A stretch of DNA of 64,000 nt from Sphingomonadales bacterium. Its GTDB lineage: Bacteria; Pseudomonadota; Alphaproteobacteria; Sphingomonadales; Sphingomonadaceae. The translations under genes and the position numbers were made by a program. Under the pieces are notes generated by a model. That model made no database searches and was not told the DNA's origin. It saw only the letters and a program-made list of their open reading frames with translations. Location: positions 62,001 to 126,000 of the forward strand of contig JAIXWO010000011.1 of the NCBI GenBank assembly GCA_027491235.1. The letters are read 5' to 3'. Positions 26,882-35,846 of the stretch are shown piece after piece. Every line of letters begins with the position of its first letter. The first letter of the stretch is position 1.

Positions 26882-27306
26882 ATTTCCGACTCCAGAACGG
26901 AACCACGCGGGCGGAACGGTCGGTTGGCGTCGGCGCGAAGATCGCGCTGATGCTCCACCTGACGCGCGGCGCGATCGGCCATTTTCTCAGCGGTGCTTTC
27001 CTGACGCTCGGCCCGGATATTGTCGGCAAGCTTCAGGTCGCGCGCATCGACGGCGTCAGCAATCGGAGCGCGCATCTGGTGGGACGCAGTGCCGAGACGT
27101 TCGCCTAATTCGCCCAGCGCGCGCAGCGACAGTCCGTCGGTCTGGCCTTGGTTCGGGGTCAGCGTCGCGGCCATGCGGGCGAGCTGGCTGGCTGTGCCTT
27201 CCAGCCGCTCCAGCCTGCGCTGCGCTTCAGCAAGACGGAGGCGCGCGATCCGCGTTTGGCGGGCGCGGACGGACAATATACGCTGGCGGCGTTCGATGAG
27301 GTTCAT
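26878..27306 (-). CDS. fliJ: FliJ-like flagellar export coiled-coil protein
   Basis: A 142-residue, strongly charged, almost wholly helical protein (RQTRIARLRLAEAQRRLERLE) between fliI and fliK. FliJ is the central stalk of the FliI ATPase ring and is poorly conserved in sequence. Assignment therefore rests on coiled-coil character, size and gene order. It overlaps both neighbours by 4 bp. Confidence 0.75.
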   Translation of the reverse strand: MNLIERRQRILSVRARQTRIARLRLAEAQRRLERLEGTASQLARMAATLTPNQGQTDGLSLRALGELGERLGTASHQMRAPIADAVDARDLKLADNIRAERQESTAEKMADRAARQVEHQRDLRADANRPFRPRGSVLESEI

Positions 27307-28625
27307 AGGAACGGCTCCACCAGACCGGCGCGCGCACGCGCCATCGGCACATTCTGGTGCGGTGACTGGCGCAGATAATCGAGCATTTCACCGCGGCGCG
27401 CGATGGCTTCATCCAGCACAGGATCATTGCCGGACACATAAGCACCCATCAGCACGAGATCGCGATTGTCTTCATAAGTGGACCAAAGCTGGCGGAAGCG
27501 AGCGGCGGCGCGCAGATGATCGGCATCGGCGATATCCGCCATCACGCGCGACAGCGATTTGCCCACATCAATCGCGGGAAACACATTCTGTTCGGACAAG
27601 GCGCGGGACAGGACGATATGCCCGTCGGCAATGGCGCGCGCGGTGTCGACAATGGGATCGTCATTGTCGCCGCCATCGGCAAGGACGGTGTACAGCGCCG
27701 TGATCGACCCGCCTGAACGGACATCGCGTCCGGCCCGTTCGACGAGACCGGGGATGAGGCCAAGGGCCGAGGGTGGATAGCCTTTCATCGTCGGCGGTTC
27801 GCCAAGCGCAAGGCCGATTTCGCGCTGCGCATGCGCCACGCGGGTCAGGCTGTCGATGAGGAGGAGGACGCGCTTGCCCTCATGGCGGAAATGTTCGGCA
27901 ATTGCCGTCGCCCGCATCGCGGCACGCAGGCGGAGCAGCGGGGGATGGTCAGCGGGCACAGCGACAACAACCGCGCGCGGCATCATGCTGGCAGACAAGC
28001 GGGTTTCGATAAAGTCGGTGACTTCGCGGGCGCGTTCTCCGACGAGGCCGATGACGACAACATCGCATTCGCTGCCGGCGAGCATCTGGCCCATCAGCAC
28101 TGATTTGCCGACGCCCGACCCCGCGATGATGGCGATGCGCTGGCCTTCGCCGGCGGTCAGCAGGCCGTTGACCGCGCGGACGCCGAGATCGAGCGGGCGG
28201 ACCACGCGGCCACGGTTGAGGGGATTGCTCACCGGGCCATGGAGCGGCCAGCTGTCCCGCGCGAGGATGGGTCCACGCCCGTCCAGCGGCTCCCCATGCG
28301 CGCCGATGATGCGACCGAGCAGCGCCTTGCCACAGGCGACGCGACCGGCCTCCGCATCGGGTTCGATCCGGCTGCCCGCGCGATAGGGAGCCGCACCGTC
28401 GAGCGGCACGAGCAGCGTGCGGCTGCCGCGAAAGCCGACGACTTCGCCACGCATCTTGCGGCCATCGACGGCCTGTATCCGCGCACTGGCGCCGAGCGGC
28501 AGGTCCAGCCCTTCGGCCTCCAGCATGACACCGTCATGCCCGACCAGACGGCCGGTGCGAATGGCGCCAAAGGCAGGCTTGAAGTCATCAAGGCGGTCGC
28601 GCGCGGCGGGCATGAGGCGGCTCAT
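27303..28625 (-). CDS. fliI: Flagellum-specific ATPase FliI
   Basis: A 440-residue export ATPase related to F1-beta. The Walker A motif AGSGVGKS is at 168-175, Walker B lies in VLLLIDSLTRVAHAQREIGL, and GSITALYTVLADGGDNDDPI is the family signature. It energises substrate loading at the export gate with FliH and FliJ. It overlaps fliH by 4 bp. Confidence 0.95.
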   Translation of the reverse strand: MSRLMPAARDRLDDFKPAFGAIRTGRLVGHDGVMLEAEGLDLPLGASARIQAVDGRKMRGEVVGFRGSRTLLVPLDGAAPYRAGSRIEPDAEAGRVACGKALLGRIIGAHGEPLDGRGPILARDSWPLHGPVSNPLNRGRVVRPLDLGVRAVNGLLTAGEGQRIAIIAGSGVGKSVLMGQMLAGSECDVVVIGLVGERAREVTDFIETRLSASMMPRAVVVAVPADHPPLLRLRAAMRATAIAEHFRHEGKRVLLLIDSLTRVAHAQREIGLALGEPPTMKGYPPSALGLIPGLVERAGRDVRSGGSITALYTVLADGGDNDDPIVDTARAIADGHIVLSRALSEQNVFPAIDVGKSLSRVMADIADADHLRAAARFRQLWSTYEDNRDLVLMGAYVSGNDPVLDEAIARRGEMLDYLRQSPHQNVPMARARAGLVEPFL

Positions 28626-29191
28626 TCATGCGCTCCAAAACCGAGCGCGGCATCCAGTGCGGCCAGACGCAGGGCGTTGCCGTCTTCAATGGTGCCTGCT
28701 GCACATTCGACCAATATGTCGCCGCGCAGGAGGGCGGGTTCGGGAATGACGGAGACCGCGCCGACCGTCGCGCCCACAAGCGCGGCATCGGCCGGGTGCA
28801 GACGAATGGCGGTTGCGGCATCATTTTCAGCAATTAGATCCGCTGCGGCCTGCGCGCGCCGGGTGATCTCTTCGGGCGTGGTCTGCGTCTCGCCGACAAT
28901 TTGGCGGACAAGATGGGAGACGGCTTCCGCAATATAGAGCCCGAGTTCTTCCGAAGGCTCGGCGCGAAGCTGCGCAATCGCCTGACGGATGCTGTCCGCT
29001 GCTGCCGCATCGTCGCCAAAGCGCGCCGCGGCTTCGGCTTGCCCGTCGGCAAAGCCCCGCGCATAGTCGTCCTGCAGCGCCATCGAGGGCGTCGCCCTTG
29101 TCGCAAAGCCGCTATCGCTGTCGAAGCCTGCACGAAACGGGCTGCTGACCGGGCGGATCGCACCTAAGGGAATGGCGATAACCTCAGACAT
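28622..29191 (-). CDS. fliH: Flagellar assembly protein FliH
   Basis: A protein of about 189 residues, the negative regulator and stator-like partner of FliI. An acidic/Ala-rich helical middle (YARGFADGQAEAAARFGDDA) is followed by the FliH/HrpE-like C-terminal domain with LRGDILVECAAGTIEDGN and a final small helix. The start at 29191 is chosen because AGG lies eight bases upstream; a Met two codons earlier (29197) is possible. It overlaps the end of fliG by 8 bp. Confidence 0.85.
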   Translation of the reverse strand: MSEVIAIPLGAIRPVSSPFRAGFDSDSGFATRATPSMALQDDYARGFADGQAEAAARFGDDAAAADSIRQAIAQLRAEPSEELGLYIAEAVSHLVRQIVGETQTTPEEITRRAQAAADLIAENDAATAIRLHPADAALVGATVGAVSVIPEPALLRGDILVECAAGTIEDGNALRLAALDAALGFGAHE

Positions 29192-30209
29192 AGTCATTGC
29201 CTGCTGAACCCAGCACAATCTCACCGGCGTCGGCGAGTTGACGGGCGATGGCGATGACGGCCTTTTGCGCCTCGTCGACTTCGGCGCGCTTCACCATTGT
29301 CTTTTCAGCCATTTCGTCCTGGATGGACTGCGCTGCACGCTGCGACATGGAGGCGAAGATGCGGTCGACAAGTTCCTTTGGCGCACCTTTGAGTGCGTAG
29401 ACGAGCGAACTTGAATCGACCGAGCGCATGACGGTGCCGAGTGCCTTGGCGTCGAGGTCCATCAGATCTTCAAAGACGAACATGCCTTCTTCAATGGCGT
29501 CGGCAATCGGCTTGTCGGCCTTGCGGATGGCCTTGATCAATCGCTCGCCCTTGGGTTTGCCAAGGCTGTTCATGATCTTGGCGACGCCGGAGGAGCCACC
29601 CAGTTCCACCTTGGGCGGCGGGGCGGCATCGCCGACATAGCGCGATACGATGTCCTCCAGCTCGGTAATGGCTTCAACGCTCACGCGCCCAAGCCGCGCG
29701 GCGCGCAACAGCAGGTCGGTTTGACGGCCTTCCTCCAGCTTGCCGAGCGCCTGTGCGGCGAGATCGGCACTCAGGCTGGAGACGATGAGCGCACCGACCT
29801 GAGGGTGCTCGTTGTCGAGCAAAGCGGCGAGGACATCGACCTCCATCCAGTCAAGCATCTCCGCCAGCTTGGGAGAGGAGACGGGCGCGATATCGGCAAG
29901 CAATGTGCCCGCGCGCGAAGGGCCTAGCGCCTGTTCAATGACAGAGCGGACGCGCGGCGTCGGGTCTGCTGCCAGCGGATTGACGCCGCGGCATTTGTTG
30001 GCGAACATCTCCAGCGCGGCATCGACATTGTCTTCACTGATCCCGGCCACACCGAGCATCGCACTGCCCAGCGCCTTGACCTCATTGGCGTCGAGATGCC
30101 CCACAATGGCAGCGGCTTCCTCTTCGGCGAGCAGCATCATCAGCACAGCGGCTGCCGATTTGCCGTCAATGGTGGGCGTTGTGTCTTGCGCGTCGTCAGC
30201 CTCAGCCAT
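29184..30209 (-). CDS. fliG: Flagellar motor switch protein FliG
   Basis: A 341-residue C-ring rotor protein. The N-terminal domain binds FliF. The middle domain has the conserved NEHPQVGALIVSSL motif, and the C-terminal charged helix region (SSLVYALKGAPKELVDRIFASMSQRAA) supplies the stator-contacting residues. It overlaps fliF by 8 bp. Confidence 0.94.
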   Translation of the reverse strand: MAEADDAQDTTPTIDGKSAAAVLMMLLAEEEAAAIVGHLDANEVKALGSAMLGVAGISEDNVDAALEMFANKCRGVNPLAADPTPRVRSVIEQALGPSRAGTLLADIAPVSSPKLAEMLDWMEVDVLAALLDNEHPQVGALIVSSLSADLAAQALGKLEEGRQTDLLLRAARLGRVSVEAITELEDIVSRYVGDAAPPPKVELGGSSGVAKIMNSLGKPKGERLIKAIRKADKPIADAIEEGMFVFEDLMDLDAKALGTVMRSVDSSSLVYALKGAPKELVDRIFASMSQRAAQSIQDEMAEKTMVKRAEVDEAQKAVIAIARQLADAGEIVLGSAGNDYV

Positions 30210-31821
30210 TTTTCTGGCCTTCCTGCATCAGCTGGCGGACGACGAGTGCGGCGCGGGCAGGGTCTTGCTTCACAAAGTTACGGACCAGGGCGGCGCGCGC
30301 TTCATAGCTTGGGGCAGACTCAATCATTGCGAGCGTGACCGGACGGCCCGGGGCAGGCATTGCGGTGGCCTCCATCAGCTGGCCCGCCAACGCCTCGTCG
30401 ATCGGGGCCTCCTCAACGACAGGGCGCTTCAACGCCTTCATGATCGGGCGGCCGATGAACAGGAAGGTCAGAAGCGCGCCCAGCAAGGCGCCGCCCTGCT
30501 GGATCAACGGCATCAACCAGGTGCTGTCCAGCAACGCTTCTTCAGGCTGCTCCACCTTGGCAAAGGGGCGCATCGTCACAGCAACACTGTCCCCCCGCTG
30601 CGGGTCAAAGCCGACGGCGCCTTTCACCAGAGCCTCGATCTGTTGGAGTTCGGCAGGCTTTAAGGGCTTGGCTGTGTTGAGCGCGACGGCGGCGGAGACC
30701 CGCTTCAGGCGGCCCACCGGCTGGTGTGTGACAGAGATTTCACGGCCCACATCAAAGCTGCGGGAATATTGTTCTTCGGTTTGGGTGGGGGCAGCGGCCG
30801 TTGCAGCAGGCTGCGCCGCAGGCGGCGTTGTTGAAACCTGCGCGGTGGTCGGCGGCGTGTTGGACGTCGCGCCTGGGATGCCCATTGCGGGCGCTGCAGA
30901 CGTGCCGGAAGATTTGTTGCCTTCTTCGCTGCGCAGGGCAACGTCATCCTTGGGGTAGGTTTCCCGCGTCGACTGGCTTTCGCTCACGTCCAACTCCGCA
31001 TGCACCTCGGTTGAGAAGTTGCCGACGCCCATGACGGGAGTGAGGAGCGTGATGATCGCCTGCCGATACCGCTCTTCCATCTGCGTCTGCAGTTGGAAAT
31101 TGCGGTCATCGCCATTGGTCCCCTGTTGGGAAAGGAGCGACCCGGATTGATCGACAATCGACACCTGTTCTGCACCAAGGCCCGGCACGGACGAGGCGAC
31201 AAGATGGCGGATGGCGCGGACCTGCGCGTCAGACAATGTGCGTCCGGTTTGCAGCCGGAGCATAACCGAGGCGGCGGGTTCGGCCGCATCGCGGACGAAC
31301 AGGCTGGGTTCCGGTGTCGCCAGATGCACACGCGCACTGGCCACTGCGTCAATCGCTTCAATGGTGCGGGCAAGGTCTGCTTCGCGCGCGGCCTTCAATG
31401 TCTGGCCCTCGACCGCGCGGCTCGCCCCCATCGGTATGGCACTGACAAGCGCGTCGCCACTGGGGGCCGCCTTTGGCAGCCCCTCACCGGCTAGCAACAT
31501 GCGTGCTTTGTGAAAATCCTGATCGGCAACGCTGACTGCGCCGGATGCGCCGTCCAGCGTATAGTTGATGCCTGCCGATTGCAGCGAACTTGCCACCGCC
31601 GCCTTGTCGGTTTCCGCCAGCCCTTCAAACAGGGGGCGCTGCGGCGGGACGCTGAAGGTCATCCAGGCGGCCGCCGTGATGGCAAGTGCTGCGAGCAGAC
31701 CAATGATGGGCAGGCTGCGCGCCACAGCGGGCTGCGCCATGAAGCTGCGGACGCCGCCCATCGGGCCGCCCATCTGGAGCCGCGCGGTGGAACCGGCGGG
31801 AATAATGTCTTGTTCGGCCAT
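30202..31821 (-). CDS. fliF: Flagellar MS-ring protein FliF
   Basis: A 539-residue inner-membrane ring protein. The first membrane helix is near residues 38-56 (LPIIGLLAALAITAAAWMTF), then the YscJ-like ring-building motifs (DFHKARMLLAGEGLPKA; RVHLATPEPSLFVRD). A Pro/Thr/Ala-rich variable loop is followed by a second membrane helix near 450 and a C-terminal FliG-binding tail. It follows fliE by 3 bp. Confidence 0.94.
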   Translation of the reverse strand: MAEQDIIPAGSTARLQMGGPMGGVRSFMAQPAVARSLPIIGLLAALAITAAAWMTFSVPPQRPLFEGLAETDKAAVASSLQSAGINYTLDGASGAVSVADQDFHKARMLLAGEGLPKAAPSGDALVSAIPMGASRAVEGQTLKAAREADLARTIEAIDAVASARVHLATPEPSLFVRDAAEPAASVMLRLQTGRTLSDAQVRAIRHLVASSVPGLGAEQVSIVDQSGSLLSQQGTNGDDRNFQLQTQMEERYRQAIITLLTPVMGVGNFSTEVHAELDVSESQSTRETYPKDDVALRSEEGNKSSGTSAAPAMGIPGATSNTPPTTAQVSTTPPAAQPAATAAAPTQTEEQYSRSFDVGREISVTHQPVGRLKRVSAAVALNTAKPLKPAELQQIEALVKGAVGFDPQRGDSVAVTMRPFAKVEQPEEALLDSTWLMPLIQQGGALLGALLTFLFIGRPIMKALKRPVVEEAPIDEALAGQLMEATAMPAPGRPVTLAMIESAPSYEARAALVRNFVKQDPARAALVVRQLMQEGQKNG

Positions 31822-31824
31822 TTG

Positions 31825-32172
31825 TTACACCGGCATGTTCATGATGTCGCGATATGCGGACAGGAGCTTGTTGCGGACCTGAAGGGTCGCTTCAAAGCCG
31901 ACGGAGGCTTTCTGGCGTTCCACCATGACCTGCACGAGGTCACTGGTTTCGCCGCGTTCGAAGGATTCGGTCAGGCCGCTGGATTTGGCCTGCTGTTCGT
32001 TGACGGCCTTGAGCGCGCTGACCATCGTATCCCCAAAGCCACCGCCTTGCGCAGGCGCAGCACCGCCCACAGCGGCAGGCCCTTCCTGCCCTGCCGCCCG
32101 CTGCAATGCGGTGTTCTGGTTCAGGATCGCTGATCGCATCTGCATCAGCCCCCCTGCGTCAATTGCCTTCAT
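31825..32172 (-). CDS. fliE: Flagellar hook-basal body protein FliE
   Basis: A 115-residue protein that joins the MS ring to the rod and is an early export substrate. The C-terminal block SDLVQVMVERQKASVGFEATLQVRNKLLSAYRDIMNMPV is the family signature (shown here as positions 77-115). It is the first gene of the long fli operon, downstream of a sigma54-type promoter. Confidence 0.92.
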   Translation of the reverse strand: MKAIDAGGLMQMRSAILNQNTALQRAAGQEGPAAVGGAAPAQGGGFGDTMVSALKAVNEQQAKSSGLTESFERGETSDLVQVMVERQKASVGFEATLQVRNKLLSAYRDIMNMPV

Positions 32173-32223
32173 GCCTTTTGGTTCGCCCTGAAAATGTCGC
32201 CCGTTCGGGCCCGCGAACCATAA

Positions 32224-32239
32224 AGCAAGCGATGTGCCA
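32224..32239 (-). promoter_or_regulatory. Sigma54 (RpoN)-type promoter for the fliE operon
   Basis: On the - strand TGGCAC-N5-TTGCT, a full match to the -24/-12 consensus with exact spacing. Initiation near 32213 would leave a leader of about 40 bases before fliE. It implies control by an enhancer-binding activator of the FlbD/FleQ kind, not visible in this window. Confidence 0.72.
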
Positions 32240-32306
32240 GATTGTCTAAATCTCTGAATTTACTGTGATAACTGATGCCCCCGTCAGAAAAGCGACAGGG
32301 TGGATT

Positions 32307-32333
32307 TAAAACCGGTCGAAGTGGAGACGTTAA
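32307..32333 (+). promoter_or_regulatory. Sigma28 (FliA)-type promoter for fliC
   Basis: TAAA at 32307-32310, 15 bases, then GACGTTAA at 32326-32333, against TAAA-N15-GCCGATAA: 4/4 and 6/8 matches with exact spacing. The leader would be about 45 bases, with GGAAGGA about 8 bp before the fliC start. Confidence 0.65.
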
Positions 32334-32384
32334 CTGGCTTGTGACTGATCGATGCCCCGACGGTCGCTAATGGAAGGAAAAATC

Positions 32385-33197
32385 ATGGCTGTCATTAACA
32401 CCAACGTCAGCGCGCTTCGCGCTCACAATGTCGGTCGTCTTGCGACCAATAACCTCGACACTGCAATGCAGCGTCTGTCGTCCGGTAAGCGCATCAATAG
32501 CGCGAAGGACGACGCCGCCGGCCTCGCTATCGCCACCCGCATGGACGCTAAGGTCCGCGGTTTGAACCAGGCAATCCGCAACTCGAACGACGGCATCTCC
32601 CTCGCCCAGACGGCTGAAGGCGCGATGGGCGAAGTTTCGAACATCCTCGTCCGTATGCGTGAACTGTCGGTTCAGGCTTCTTCGGGCACTGGCGCCGCCA
32701 CAGACCGCAGCGCGCTGCAGTCGGAATTCACAGCACTGACGTCACAGATTGACGACATCGCAACCCGCACGGACTTCAACGGCACGACGCTGCTCGATGG
32801 TTCGGCTGACCTCGACATTCAGACCGGCGTTGACGCCGGCCAGTCGGTCAACATCACGATCGCTGATCTTCAGTCGGCTGGTCTGGGTGTCGACACGCTC
32901 GACATCTCGACGGCTGCTGGTGCTTCGACGGCACTGGCCGCGATCGACGATGCGATCAACACGGTTGCTACGGAACGTGCCTCGCTCGGTGCCGTGCAGA
33001 ACCGTCTGGACTCGACCGTCAACAACCTGACGTCGACCGTGACAAACCTGTCGGAATCCAAGTCGCGCATCGAAGATGCTGACTTCTCGGTTGAAACCAC
33101 GAAGCTCGCTTCGGCGCAGATCCTTGCGCAGGCTTCCACCGCAATGCTCGCCCAGGCCAACCAGAGCCAGCAGGGCGTGCTCAACCTGCTCCGCTAA
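32385..33197 (+). CDS. fliC: Flagellin
   Basis: A short 270-residue flagellin consisting essentially of the conserved D0/D1 parts: [15 protein letters not shown] at the N-terminus with [20 protein letters not shown], and a C-terminus with [20 protein letters not shown] ending [10 protein letters not shown]. The variable outer domain is almost absent, as in several alphaproteobacteria. The start at 32385 follows a GGAAGGA ribosome site. Divergent from the fliE operon; a single flagellin gene is seen here. Confidence 0.95.
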   Translation: MAVINTNVSALRAHNVGRLATNNLDTAMQRLSSGKRINSAKDDAAGLAIATRMDAKVRGLNQAIRNSNDGISLAQTAEGAMGEVSNILVRMRELSVQASSGTGAATDRSALQSEFTALTSQIDDIATRTDFNGTTLLDGSADLDIQTGVDAGQSVNITIADLQSAGLGVDTLDISTAAGASTALAAIDDAINTVATERASLGAVQNRLDSTVNNLTSTVTNLSESKSRIEDADFSVETTKLASAQILAQASTAMLAQANQSQQGVLNLLR

Positions 33198-33236
33198 TCT
33201 CTCTCTTGAGGGATTGACGGGACGGCCCCTCAACCA

Positions 33237-33251
33237 CCCCACCGGCTGGGG
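33237..33251 (+). terminator. Possible terminator hairpin after fliC
   Basis: CCCCA at 33237-33241 pairs with TGGGG at 33247-33251, inside a larger imperfect GACGG...TCGTC pairing, about 40 bp after the flagellin stop. There is no U-run, so support is modest. Confidence 0.35.
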
Positions 33252-33426
33252 GGTCGTCACCAATAGACAAGATAAAATGCGACCCAGAACTGGCCCTGCG
33301 GACATCCGTCCGTGGGGTCTTTTCTATTTGGAGTCAGACATAGAATTCCGATGCTGCAGTTGCGTTTGGGGCCGATCCGCCCTAGGCGCGCACGCGGTGT
33401 TTCGGCGAACAGGAAGAGCCCTCCAT

Positions 33427-34650
33427 ATGACTGACAAGCAAGAGATCAACCGCGTTGTCCTCGCCTATTCGGGCGGGCTGGATACCAGCGTCATCATGAA
33501 GTGGCTCCAGCAGACCTATGGCTGCGAAGTCGTGACCTTCACCGCTGATCTGGGGCAGGGCGAAGAGATTGAGCCTGCCCGCCAGAAGGCCCGCATGTCC
33601 GGCATCAAGGAAGAGCATATCTTCATCGAAGACGTGCGCGAGGAATTCTGCCGCGACTACATCTTCCCGATGATGCGCGCCAACGCGCTGTATGAAGGCC
33701 TGTACCTGCTCGGCACATCCATTGCCCGCCCGCTGATCGCCAAGAAGCAGATCGAGATTGCCGCTAAGGTTGGCGCCGACGCCGTGGCCCATGGCGCCAC
33801 CGGCAAGGGCAATGATCAGGTTCGCTTCGAACTCGGCTATTATGCGCTGAACCCCGACATCAAAGTTATCGCACCCTGGCGCGAATGGGATTTGAACAGC
33901 CGCACCGCGCTCATCGACTTTGCCGAAAAGCATCAGATTCAGGTCCCCAAGGACAAGCGCGGCGAAAGCCCGTTTTCGACCGACGCCAATCTTCTCCACA
34001 CGTCCTCTGAAGGCAAAGTGCTGGAAGATCCGTGGGAAGAAGTGCCGGACTACGTCTATTCGCGCACCGACAATCCGGAAAACGCGCCTGACGTGCCGGA
34101 ATTCATCACGGTTGATTTTGAACGTGGCGATGCAGTTGCCGTCAATGGTGAAGGCCTGTCGCCTGCCACCTTGCTCGCCAAGCTCAACGAGCTCGGCAAG
34201 CGCCACGGCATTGGGCGTCTTGATCTCGTCGAAAACCGCTTTGTCGGCATGAAGTCGCGCGGGATGTATGAAACGCCGGGCGGCACGATCCTGCATCTGG
34301 CGCACCGTGGCATTGAATCGATCACGCTGGATCGGGGCGCTGCGCACCTTAAGGACAAGCTGATGCCGGAATATGCCGAGCTGCTCTACAACGGCTTCTG
34401 GTTTTCACCGGAGCGTGAAATGCTGCAGGCCGCCATCGACCATAGCCAGCACCATGTGTCCGGGACTGTCCGCCTTAAGCTCTATAAGGGCGGCGTCCAT
34501 GTCGTCGGCAGGCGCTCGCCCAACTCGCTTTATTCGGAACGCATGGTGACGTTCGAGGACGACGCCGGCGCCTATGACCAGCGCGACGCGCAGGGCTTTA
34601 TTAAGCTTAATGCCCTAAGACTGCGCCTGCTGGGACGGCGCGGCCTCTGA
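33427..34650 (+). CDS. argG: Argininosuccinate synthase
   Basis: A 407-residue cytoplasmic enzyme condensing citrulline and aspartate with ATP in arginine biosynthesis. The start at 33427 gives [21 protein letters not shown] with the ATP-pyrophosphatase P-loop at 13-21. Citrulline/aspartate contacts are visible in [13 protein letters not shown] and [19 protein letters not shown]. The length is standard. It is a housekeeping gene unrelated to its flagellar neighbour. Confidence 0.96.
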   Translation: MTDKQEINRVVLAYSGGLDTSVIMKWLQQTYGCEVVTFTADLGQGEEIEPARQKARMSGIKEEHIFIEDVREEFCRDYIFPMMRANALYEGLYLLGTSIARPLIAKKQIEIAAKVGADAVAHGATGKGNDQVRFELGYYALNPDIKVIAPWREWDLNSRTALIDFAEKHQIQVPKDKRGESPFSTDANLLHTSSEGKVLEDPWEEVPDYVYSRTDNPENAPDVPEFITVDFERGDAVAVNGEGLSPATLLAKLNELGKRHGIGRLDLVENRFVGMKSRGMYETPGGTILHLAHRGIESITLDRGAAHLKDKLMPEYAELLYNGFWFSPEREMLQAAIDHSQHHVSGTVRLKLYKGGVHVVGRRSPNSLYSERMVTFEDDAGAYDQRDAQGFIKLNALRLRLLGRRGL

Positions 34651-34703
34651 TTGCTGCAGCCCGTCGTTCCGGTGCTTGATTTCAAGTCGGGACGACGGGG
34701 CAG

Positions 34704-35795
34704 ATGGGGTTATCAGCGCGGGAATATCGGGCAGCGGGCCTCGGCTTTGGCACGCTCGTCATCTATGGGCTCTTCGTTCTTTCGACAGGCGATGTGGATG
34801 CAGCCGCACTCGGACGGCTGTTCATGGTCTATCTGGCGTCCGCTTTTTCGCTGACGGCGTTTTTGGGTCTGCTGTGCGCCTTCGGCCTCCATTTGCGGGA
34901 GAGGCGGGCGCGACGACCGGGCGACACCGGGGCCACGCCAATCCAATCGCTAAAGCAGGTTCTGCATGCCCGTTGGGCGCGGGACCGCTTTGCCAGCCTC
35001 ATCTGGCCGCCGCTGATGTTTGCCGGGTTGATGAGCAGTTTCAATGCCTTCAAGCAACAAGTGCTCATCGGCGCCGGCTTCCACATCGACGCCGAACTGA
35101 CGGCTATCGACAAGGCGCTGTTCTTCGGCACCGATCCCTGGCGTGTGACGCACGCTTTGTTTTCAGAACCTTGGATGACCTTGCTGTTCGACCGCGCCTA
35201 TCATCTGTGGTTCGTGCCCATGTCCTTCGGTGTGTTCCTTTGCGCCCTTGCAAGCCAGAAGAGCTACCGCCTGCGCACGCAATACATCCTCAGCTATATG
35301 ACGATCTGGATCGGCCTCGGTTCGGTCCTGGCCTGGTTTATGCCCTCGGCAGGCCCTTGCTTCTACAATGACTATGTCGGCCCTCAGGCGAGCTTCTCTG
35401 AACTGGGCCGACAGTTGGAGTCCGTGCGCGCGCTCTACGGGCCTGATGCGCTTGGCTCGCTTATGTCGCAGGCGCATTTGCGCTTCGCCTTTGGCAATCC
35501 AGAACTGATCGTGGGCGGCGGCATCTCGGCGATGCCTTCTGTGCACAATGGTCTGTCTGCGCTGTTTGCCGTTGCCGGGTTCTCTATCAACCGCAAGCTG
35601 GGCTGGGCGCTGTCGGCTTATGCGCTGGTCATCTGGATCGCGTCGATCCATCTGGGCTGGCACTATGCGGTGGACGGGCTTGTCTCCATCGCGCTGACTG
35701 TCGTGATCTGGAAAGCGATGGGCGCGCTGGCCGACCGGCTGGAACGTCCAATCTTTGCGGCCCGAAACAGAGGCTTCTCGCCCGCCGCTGCCTGA
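34704..35795 (+). CDS. PAP2-family membrane phosphatase/phosphotransferase
   Basis: A 363-residue multi-span membrane protein. The PAP2 active-site blocks near the C-terminus read SAMPSVHNGLSALF and HLGWHYAVDG, with an upstream SAGPCFYNDYVG region as in inositol-phosphorylceramide-synthase-like members. Sphingomonads make sphingolipids, so a role in head-group transfer or lipid phosphate removal is attractive but is inference. It opens a block of envelope genes running to 41.4 kb. Confidence 0.82.
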   Translation: MGLSAREYRAAGLGFGTLVIYGLFVLSTGDVDAAALGRLFMVYLASAFSLTAFLGLLCAFGLHLRERRARRPGDTGATPIQSLKQVLHARWARDRFASLIWPPLMFAGLMSSFNAFKQQVLIGAGFHIDAELTAIDKALFFGTDPWRVTHALFSEPWMTLLFDRAYHLWFVPMSFGVFLCALASQKSYRLRTQYILSYMTIWIGLGSVLAWFMPSAGPCFYNDYVGPQASFSELGRQLESVRALYGPDALGSLMSQAHLRFAFGNPELIVGGGISAMPSVHNGLSALFAVAGFSINRKLGWALSAYALVIWIASIHLGWHYAVDGLVSIALTVVIWKAMGALADRLERPIFAARNRGFSPAAA

Positions 35796-35846
35796 TCACC
35801 ACGCGCACCAGATTGCGCGCGCATCCTAAGCCGCTATGACCGCGGC

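Noticed and set aside
32247-32271. TAAA...GATAA as fliC sigma28 promoter
   Set aside because: Spacing is two bases short; the 32307-32333 site fits TAAA-N15 exactly and is nearer the gene.
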